From: Prostheceraeus crozeri
Taxonomy: Eukaryota; Platyhelminthes; Polycladida; Euryleptidae
Assembly: GCA_907163375.1 (NCBI GenBank)
Contig: CAJQUW010016167.1
Location: 62,001 to 126,000, forward strand
Reading direction: 5' to 3'
Length of the DNA stretch: 64,000 bases
The notes under the pieces are model-generated. The model searched no databases. It was given only the letters and a program-made list of their open reading frames with translations, and was not told the origin of the DNA. Below, piece by piece: positions 56,483-64,000 of the stretch. Made by a program: the position numbers and the translations under genes. The number at the start of each line of letters is the position of its first letter. Positions within the stretch are counted from its first letter, which is position 1.

Positions 56483-57342
56483 GATATACGCCTTTGTGAT
56501 TGCATATTACATCATTATGATCATGACATGCTTTTTAGTAATGAGTAGTAGTACTTTTTAAATTTGAGGGATGAATTTACCGGGGATGAATTTTCCGAGG
56601 GATGAATTTACCGGTGACCCTTTCCACGTTATAAAACTGGAGTGTTTACACAAATGGACAATAGTGTCCACTTGAAAGGAAATTAGATGGAAATGCGACA
56701 AGGTGTGCCAATTATGATGTCCACATCACGCAGGTAATTTGTGAGAAAATGCTGTCCATTGTCCACGTTAAGCAGGTGTCCATTATGAAAAGGGGCATTT
56801 CAATGGCAAACAGCATTCATGCAGGACAAACTGTCCACTGAGAACGAGTGTCCATTATGTAGAGGGTCCATTGTAAGCAGGTTTTACTGTATCACGAAAT
56901 TTATCATTTTAAGCCGCCAGATGCTGCGTCGAACACAAGCAGCGAGCACGATGATTTGCTTAATTTGTAACTTTCATTCTAACGTCATTCTCAATGAGAT
57001 GCAGCGAGGCCCAGAGTGATGCCATCCAATTTGCTGTTACAGATTCGCTCACACTTAACGAATGTCTAACATTTACAAAACAGAAATTTGAAGCAGTAAT
57101 ATAAAGAATTGTACAAGCTCAATTAAGAACCAAAACTAATATTTTGAGAAATTATATTTATAATAATTCATCATCTATGATCATTGTTTTCTATATTGAT
57201 AACACTCTCCTATTGCGAGGCGTGTAGATACATATTAATTCGACACACAGCAAAAAATATTGCCTATGCAATTTTACAAGCAACATATTTGGTAGCACTC
57301 CGATATTATAAGTAAGAATAAAACATAACCGATAAGATCAAT

Positions 57343-59600
57343 TTACATTTCACCAAGATCACAATGCTTGCAAGAATAAAATGTAGGAACATCTATAGGG
57401 AAAACAGCGAATACTTTATGATCACATGTGAAAGGAAGACATAAAATTTTATACGAAAGTTCACTAATTTGTAGAAATACTACTTCACTTGAAAGGTTTT
57501 TATCGTCAAAAATATTTTCTTCATACTTATAAATTCCGAGCAACGTAGAATTTAAAGGATATAAGTACAATGAAGATAAGAAAAGCTTATTTAGACTTCT
57601 GCAACAAATCGATGGCTTTCCGGATGCATCACGAATTATGCAGAGGTTCTACATAGAAGACCTGACTTAGACATAAAAATGCTATTAGCTGGGGATGAAC
57701 TGAGGAAAAATGTTTTCTTTTTCAGTACGTGAAAATATTCTGGAAAGTTGATGGAACTTTTTATAAAGTCAGGTTTACGGTCAAATGCTCTTATAAACCG
57801 AAATTCATTATCTTTTTTTGAAATCATTATCAAAAAATCATAGGTTAAACTGCGTCTTCAATTGCTTTAAAGGCAGGTACGGAGACTTGATTGATTTTTT
57901 AACATGCACATAATAGTTCTCAAACGCGAAGGCAGAGATCGAGTCAACCGGCAATCCGTGTCGGCGGAGATCATCACACAGATGTAATAAATTGTGTATG
58001 TTGTAGGTAATGAAACTGACTCCATACAACTCCTTACCGTGTCTAATAAACTCTCTAAAACATTTATCTGCTTCATTAATAAGTTTACGACAAAGTCTGG
58101 GAGAACTCACTATGGTAAAACCACAGTGGAGAACCAGGAAATTCAAATACATTGATTCATCAATTGATCCTTTCAAGCAAACACCGGAATATAACAGAAA
58201 GCCACGAAATTCGGTTGCTTTATATCTGACAATGAACGTGGCTTTCTAGAAAAGCACCGAGAAAAGAAAGGCTGAAAAGAGTTCATTAATTCTCCAATCT
58301 GATTTTGAATGCATCCCGGAATTCTACACAATGGGGGCCCATTCCATAACCACCACATCAGCATCCTTCTGCAAACTCCTAGGCACACAAGATGCATGGT
58401 ATCTAAAGTGAAATCTGATACCATGTCTATATTCAATTTTTCAAGTTCAGATTTGCCAACATGGTGACCATCGTCTGACTGTTGTCTGAACTTAGCATTT
58501 GTTCGCGACGGTGAATTAAATTCGTCAAATACGACTCGATCGTTGACGTACGAGCCTTCCGCCTCGCACCGTTCACATGATGAATAACCTGTATGAGATT
58601 TTACTTTTTTCAAGAAGCTCCTTGCAGGTTAATCACATACAAATAGGACTTTATCCACCCTACATGACCAATTATTCAATGTCAAGGACTTTTAAGTATA
58701 ATATCATGCAAATCCTCAACTAGAGGAGCCAGAAATCGAGAATGGTCGGGTTTTCCTTTGCCATATTACGCTCCACAAATTATGGGAGATTCATTAATAC
58801 AAGGAATCATAAACGATATTGTCCACATAGAAAAATCCGAATTCTTGAAAAGTTGAATTCCATCGACACTTATTAAAATCAAGATTCCGAGTTTTGAAAT
58901 ATTTTCCGGCATCGTCTGAGCGTAATAGTTCAATCTTCTTTCCAAAGCTGCCAAGAAACCGAAATACACATAGTCGCCACTGTTATCCTGCTGTTCTGTT
59001 ATTGACTTCACAACTGACGAACTAGAACAGTTATCATTCAACAGGGTATCACATTTTGATGGTAACATCGGCAAAATTGGTTTCAGTGATCGCAGAAGGT
59101 CTGATACGCTGGATTTAGGAACATTTGGGTTTCTTCTGTACCATTCTCTCAGAGTTGACGCAACTTTGACATCTAACATTTGATCAGATTCATAATTTTT
59201 ATCGAAATCCTCCTCATCGCTAGTGAAGTTATCTATGCTGTCACCTTCATCATAAACACCGTAATAAACGTCAAATTCTTCCATGTAATTCCAATTCAAT
59301 GGATTATCATTAGTCGCAGAGGCCGTTTGATTATCCGAATCAATACTACGGTCACTGACATGACTTTCAGTAGTTGTTCTTTGATGAAGTGGCATCCAAG
59401 TAGGTTCACCTTTAAAAGCATTAGTGTCCATATTATCCAGTCCACTAGACTTGGTATTTACCTCATCTGAACTGCTATCGCTTTCAAAATTCAAAGGATT
59501 CCTTCTTTGATATGGGGCAGCTTTCATTTTTTTCTTTCTATAGTAAACTTTTCTCTGGAGACTCATATCAACTGCGTCTGAAAATATCTGCAAATAAAGA
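57343..59600 (-). pseudogene. TNP2/CACTA-like transposase, decayed
   Basis: It starts near 59567 (MSLQRKVYYRKKKMKAAPYQ) after a possible intron. An acidic leader (residues to about 150) follows, then LREWYRRNPNVPKSSVSDLL. Core parts are ISVDGIQLFKNSDFSMWTIS, YGKGKPDHSRFLAPLVEDL (after a stop near 58768), GYSSCERCEAEGSYVNDRVV, IDMVSDFTLDTMHLVCLGVC, NFLVLHCGFTIVSS and YNIHNLLHLCDDLRRHGLPV with FAFENYYVHVKK. A weak tail is at 57343-57833. The DG, CxxC, D.MH and H.L..D pattern is that of TNP2-like (CACTA-type) transposases common in invertebrates. Several stops and frame changes separate the blocks. Terminal CACT-type repeats were not found. Confidence 0.72.
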
Positions 59601-60076
59601 TAACTCTGAAGTGGAAATATGACATTTGTATGTAAAAGCATCCGTTTAATTTATTTTGAAAATATATGATTAATATCTGATAGGCCTACGCTGATTCTTG
59701 ATATATGATTAAAATATAATGGAATTAAGAACGAATGAAATCCGTGGAATATTATGGAACCGGTATAAATAATATTCCGGTAATTTATCCCGGTAGCAAT
59801 TGAATTTTTCACATAAGAGCGATTCCATGTAGACCGTAGGACGCAATATCACGTCTATCATTCACATATGGGTACTGAGAAAATACAGACATTACCAAAT
59901 GATGGGATATTCAACCACGTATATATCGTGAGATATTAACACCTACCCAACTAAGATGCGAATGAAAAGAAATTGAAAAATGTTACAAACGTTCATTTTG
60001 CCCTAGAAAACTTTGTATTTTAGAAAGTTTTATAAGGTTATGTATTTTCCGACGCTAAATTTCATCTATGTAAATA

Positions 60077-60120
60077 CCGTAAATTCCGGCCTATAAGGCG
60101 CGACTTTTTTTGCGACTCAG
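60077..60120 (+). repeat. short motif resembling a widespread transposon terminus
   Basis: The string ACCGTAAATTCCGGCCTATA followed by AGGCGCGACTTTTTTT strongly recalls termini of non-autonomous elements seen in many animals (ACCG...TATAAG.CGC). No inverted partner was found on the far side of the satellite, so it may be an isolated end or one end of an element containing the array. Confidence 0.4.
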
Positions 60121-61826
60121 TTTCTCCTACACTAGGCCTACTCCTATGTCAATTTCCTCAATGAATCCTTTTGATCGGCGGACATTTCTCCTCCTTATGA
60201 TGTTGTTCACATCAAATACTACCCAGAAATGCATGGAAACCCCTGCCGATCAAATCGGACCACCAACCGAACAAGTCGTTTTTGTCAGCGGACTTGGTGA
60301 AGTTTCACAATTTTCTTGTCAAGTTGGCCTACCCCATTGTCAATTTCCTCAATGAATCCTTTTGATCGGCGGACATTTCTTTTTTCTAACTCATTGTTCA
60401 CATCAAATACTACCCAGAAATGCATAGAAACCTCTGCCGATCAAATCGGAACACCAACCGAACAAGTCGTTTTTGTCAGAGGACTTGCTGAAGTTTCACA
60501 ATTTTCTTGTCAAGTTGGCCTACCCCATTGTCAATTTCCTCAATGAATCCTTTTGATCGGCGGACATTTCTTTTTTCTAACTCATTGTTCACATCAAATA
60601 CTACCCAGAAATGCATAGAAACCTCTGCCGATCAAATCGGAAAACCAACCGAACAAGTCGTTTTTGTCAGAGGACTTGCTGAAGTTTCACAATTTTCTTG
60701 TCAAGTTGGCCTACTCCTATGTCAATTTCCTCAATGAATCCTTTTGATCGGCGGACATTTCTCCTCCTTATGATGTTGTTCATATCAAATACTACCCAGA
60801 AATGCATAGAAACCCCTGCCGATCAAATCGGAACACCAACCGAACAAGTCGTTTTTGTGAGATGACTTGGTGAAATTACAGGAGTTTCTCCTACACTAGG
60901 CCTACTCCAATGTCAATTTCCTCAATGAATCCTTTTGATCGGCGGACATTTCTCCTCTTTATGATGTTGTTCACATCAAATACTACCCAGAAATGCAAAG
61001 AAACCCCTGCCGATCAAATCGGAACACCAACCGAACAAGTCGTTTTTGTGAGATGACTTGGTGAAATTTCAGGAGTTTCTCCTACACTAGGCCTACTCCA
61101 ATGTCAATTTCCTCAATGAATCCTTTTGATCGGCGGACATTTCTTTTTTCTAACTCATTGTTCACATCAAATACTGCCCAAAAATGCATAGAAACCTCTG
61201 CCGATCAAATCGGAACACCAACCGAACAAGTCGTTTTTGTGAGATGACTTGGTGAAATTTCAGGAGTTTCTCCTACACTAGGCCTACTCCAATGTCAATT
61301 TCCTCAATGAATCCTTTTGATCGGCGGACATTTCTTTTTTCTAACTCATTGTTCACATCAAATACTACCCAGAAATGCATAGAAACCTCTGCCGATCAAA
61401 TCGGAACACCAACCGAACAAGTCATTTTTGTGAGATGACATGGTGAAATGTCAGGAGTTTCTCCTACACTAGGCCTACTCCAATGTCAATTTCCTCAATG
61501 AATCCTTTTGATCGGCGGACATTTCTTTTTTCTTACTCATTGTTCACATCAAATACTACCCAGAAATGCATAGAAACCTCTGCCGATCAAATCGGAACAC
61601 CAACCGAACAAGTCATTTTTGTGAGATGACTTGGTGAAATTTCAGGAGTTTCTCCTACACCAGGCCTACTCCAATGTCAATTTCCTCAATGAATCCTTTT
61701 GATCGGCGGACATTTCTCCTCTTTATGATGTTGTTCACATCAAATACTACCCAAAAATGCATAGAAACCCCTGCCGATCAAATCGGAATACCATCCGATT
61801 AAGTCTCTTTTGTGACAGGACATGGT
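60119..61826. repeat. satellite array: nine units of exactly 191 bp
   Basis: The anchor TCAATGAATCCTTTTGATCG begins at 60158, 60349, 60540, 60731, 60922, 61113, 61304, 61495 and 61686, always 191 bp apart with no indel. Each unit also has GCCGATCAAATCGGA and ACCGAACAAGTCRTTTTTGT. Two sites alternate between forms: CTCCTYTTATGATG versus TTTTTTCTAACTCA, and CACAATTTTCTTGTCAAGTT versus CAGGAGTTTCTCCTACAC. Units combine these forms differently, indicating exchange or conversion. Open frames inside are a by-product of the period. Confidence 0.95.
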
Positions 61827-61942
61827 GAGGACATGATGTGTCAAATGTATATATGTAGACATTTTAGTAGAGAAATATAAGGTTCTAAGTAAGAAAAGCA
61901 TGGTCGAAAAATTGTCGTCAGAACCAGTATTCGTCAGTTGAT

Positions 61943-63590
61943 TCAGAAATCATCGTCGTCAATGTCAACTTTTCTCCGCTTCGGCGGTCGAATCTTCTGA
62001 TTCTTCTTCCCCTTGGGCGCGTCATTTTCAGTTGCACGATCTGTCTTTCTCGGAGGAGCATCACGACCTCTTCTAGAATAAACCAGTATCCTTGAATTGA
62101 ACTGCAAAACAAGATTTCAGGAGATAAATTAGCCATTTGAAGGAGGTTTCATAGTCAGAGTCCGTTCAATTCATGGGACTCTATACTTTGATTGAGTAGT
62201 GATGAATAGAAACAATGTTTCAAGTAATAACAACATATTGTTATCAAGTCAACTGTAAGTGATTTTCAACATATTGATAACATGTCGTGCTCCGTCATGA
62301 AACAGAAATGTAATGCAAATCGCGAAGTGTGGAGTAAGATAGATACTCGCGGCTACAGCCATATTATCACTGTAATTATGTAGGGAAGAATTTATGGAAT
62401 CATCGAATGAATTAAGGTTTTAGCATTTTCGAAATTATATGCTCAGTAGCACTGCCTTCATCATTAGAGATCATACAGTAATATGTAGTCTTGCATGGAT
62501 GGGCTTTATTCAACCTTCCCTAGAATCAAAATCAGGATTCCGAGTACCAATTAATTCAGACATACAGTGAATTGGATCGATTTAACTTTTTTAGGTGAAA
62601 TGAGGCTCCTACAGGCCTCATTCGCTGATGTAGTAGTAGTAGTAAAGTGTATATATTTCATGAAAAAATGAAAATCATTCAATACAAATGCTAATACAAA
62701 ATAACGGAGAGTAAAGTGTGACATTTACATACAAATAAAGTTGCAGTTACTCAAGAGTTCTATCTCAGCGTTGGAAGGACATATTGAAGTCAAGACAAGC
62801 TTTTACAAAAAATGCGTTGCTTCTTCTAGCGGTATGAAAAGCGTCTATTGCAAAGTTTCTTGAAAAATGCAGACGACGAGAAACAAATTCTCTCAAAGGA
62901 TGAAGTGGGTTTTCACATTTCAGCAAAAAAGAAGAAATTAACTTGCTGAACAGGTCATCAATATCGCTCACTATGTTACACTTACATTTGAATCCGCAGA
63001 TAATATGGTGAGCACGTTTCGTAATGCGACGAATCTTAGATTGTACACTTTAAGTTCGGCGACAAAAATGGGAGCAGCATACGTTAACACAGATGAGATA
63101 AGAAAGTTATGTTTCACAATCTCCTGCTATTTTCACTTCATCTTTTTGTGTTTTGGGTCAATAATTACGGACATTCATAACACAATGCATTATCAAATTC
63201 TCTTTTCTTTACTGCAGAGAGTCGGAACTCGCGACATTCAATCATTTTCAAACGTAAGCCATCACCTTCCATGTTTAACTTTCAAAACACACCATTCCAT
63301 CGCATGCATTTCAGAGGAAATATTTAACAATTAACCGGAAAAACTGTAGACTTATTGGATCCCAAGCTGCCGCAATTTTGGTCATTAAATATGCTATTTA
63401 ATAGCGACTAGTATGACCTATGATGATGGATTCAAGTCAATGCTATATAATAACTGTCAGTTTGGAAAAGTTCGTTTATAGAAACTTACTCCGATATCAT
63501 TCCTCACGTGGGTATTATTGATATCAACTCTCCCCACCAATGCGTCATCAAGCTTGTAGGCTGATTCTCCGCTGAACACATAAGTGAGAT
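61943..63590 (-). CDS. last two exons of an unrecognised, probably nuclear protein gene
   Basis: Exon 63490-63590 (LTYVFSGESAYKLDDALVGR, VDINNTHVRNDIG) has acceptor ctcttccag and donor GTAAGT. Exon 61943-62101 (FNSRILVYSRRGRDAPPRK, KGKKNQKIRPPKRRKVDIDD and a stop) has acceptor ttgttttgcag. Both meet at phase 0, so they join cleanly. The C-terminus has a strong nuclear localisation type signal (PPKRRKV) and an acidic end. I do not recognise the family. The 1.4-kb intron holds a LINE remnant. Earlier exons should lie beyond the window or in 63600-64000 (a frame MLQSLADPACSQAEWERACR is there without clear splice sites). Confidence 0.5.
62627..63115 (-). mobile_element. 5'-truncated CR1-type LINE remnant
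   Basis: On the minus strand, VLTYAAPIFVAELKVYNLR (near 63060-63110) and, after a frame change, RITKRAHHIICGFKCKC and HPLREFVSRRLHFSRNFAID represent the last 120 residues of a CR1-type ORF2. The stop is at 62765. The 3' end is a TAC microsatellite at about 62630-62650 (GTAGTAGTAGTAGTA on the plus strand), a usual CR1-like tail. It lies in the intron of the gene at 61943-63590. Confidence 0.65.
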
Positions 63591-63599
63591 CTGGAAGAG

Positions 63600-64000
63600 A
63601 GAATATAAGGTTATATATAACTTTACATATGTAAAGTACACGTACACAGATATTACGCATTAACCCCTCCGCATGACTATCAGAGTAGGATGACGGTCCC
63701 TGTCTTAGCCTGCAGGCACGTTCCCATTCTGCTTGACTGCAAGCCGGATCCGCTAGTGATTGAAGCATCTTAATTTGTGATAATTTCTGCTCCCATGTCC
63801 TACCTTAAATTGATATGCAAATACGTAATTCAATTACAGCAAATTAATTACCTGTCTGCTACCGTAGTTACGTACAGGATGTGAAAGTAAACCAGTGTAA
63901 GTGATACGAAATGAAACAATTAACACGATAATTATGACCATGATCGTCGAACGATGAATGATGAACTAACTTTCCAGGTAATACTATAGTGCTTATTACT
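63600..64000. other. window edge, no confident feature
   Basis: It contains a 50-codon minus-strand frame (MLQSLADPACSQAEWERACR) of protein-like composition that could be the preceding exon of the gene at 61943-63590, but no good donor was found. The rest is AT-rich. Confidence 0.3.

Larger units (their letters stand above)
52399..56628 (-). mobile_element. MULE (Mutator-like) transposon with 9-bp target duplication, carrying a Penelope copy
   Basis: CTTTCCACG occurs at 52399-52407 and 56620-56628, a 9-bp duplication typical for Mutator-like elements. Just inside, CGGTAAATTCATCCCTCGGA and about 30 further bases are inverted at the right end (about 48 bp, imperfect). A FLYWCH/MULE-type coding piece lies at 52528-52944. 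A Penelope element occupies about 52960-55620. The interval 55620-56570 holds a 178-bp segment shared with 25878-26055 and no recognisable MULE frame. The MULE is internally deleted and lies inside Tigger. Confidence 0.82.
49601..56889 (-). mobile_element. pogo/Tigger transposon split by Penelope and MULE insertions
   Basis: The termini are CAGTAAAACCTGYYTRYAAT at 49601 and inverted at 56889, with TA at 49599-49600 and 56890-56891. Both ends carry further subterminal TGTCCATTATGTA motifs. Element-derived sequence is about 49601-51090, about 52340-52407 and 56629-56889. The rest is insertion. Without insertions it would be about 1.8 kb, shorter than a full Tigger, in agreement with the internal deletion in its transposase. 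Confidence 0.85.

Noticed and set aside
57343-59641. Terminal CACT-type repeats for the TNP2-like gene
   Set aside because: None could be found on either side, so element boundaries are not given.
60110-60737. Three plus-strand frames of 76-81 codons in the satellite
   Set aside because: They are the same satellite unit read repeatedly and do not keep codon structure in the other units.
60077-61826. CRISPR array
   Set aside because: Units are 191 bp contiguous satellite repeats without spacers, in a eukaryotic context.

Overview
This is a eukaryotic, AT-rich, repeat-dense window. It has spliced genes with GT/AG introns, RTs of LINE and Penelope type, and DNA transposons of at least eight superfamilies. 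Nothing is bacterial: there are no operons, ribosome binding sites or CRISPR. The mix (tyrosine-recombinase/SANT-like genes, DUF4806 and BEN-type genes, Penelope elements, a TNP2-like transposase with acidic leader) fits a metazoan, probably an aquatic invertebrate. I cannot name the species. No rRNA or tRNA gene was seen.

Layout. 212-5864: Harbinger element (CTG target duplication) with divergent transposase and Myb/MADF-like genes, interrupted by a DD41D Tc1/mariner-group element (1087-2914). 6.2-8.96 kb: diverged 330-bp tandem repeats split by an apparently intact mariner with 198-bp inverted repeats (6823-8613). 11.2-16.1 kb: minus-strand multi-exon tyrosine-recombinase gene whose large exon holds about 14 copies of a 39-43 residue Ser/Asp/Glu/Lys repeat. 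17.1-18.8 kb: 0.72-kb tandem duplication, the second copy carrying a 458-bp hAT-type MITE. 21.8-25.0 kb: minus-strand BEN-like gene, a transposon-derived fragment and a tRNA-type SINE. 28.1-29.8 kb: a second recombinase active-site exon and strong palindromes.

30.2-36.5 kb: a large hAT element (termini CAGTGCTCC) carrying a CR1-type LINE, a hAT C-terminus, a plus-strand gene tail and a 5'-truncated LINE. 38.4-41.8 kb: a second, damaged two-ORF LINE. 43.2-46.4 kb: piggyBac with TTAA duplication and decayed transposase. 47.2-49.3 kb: minus-strand DUF4806-type gene. 49.6-56.9 kb: pogo/Tigger element containing one Penelope fragment and a MULE, which itself contains a second Penelope copy. 57.3-59.6 kb: decayed TNP2-like transposase. 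60.1-61.8 kb: nine units of a strict 191-bp satellite. 61.9-63.6 kb: last two exons of an unrecognised nuclear-protein-like gene, with a LINE remnant in the intron.

How it fits together. The non-mobile-looking genes are all on the minus strand and their exon phases agree across most introns, which supports them as genes or former genes. The rest is layered transposition. Four nesting events can be ordered directly: DD41D into Harbinger, mariner into the 330-bp repeat, MITE into the 0.72-kb repeat, Penelope into MULE into Tigger. The most unusual locus is the recombinase gene with its long phospho-acidic repeat.
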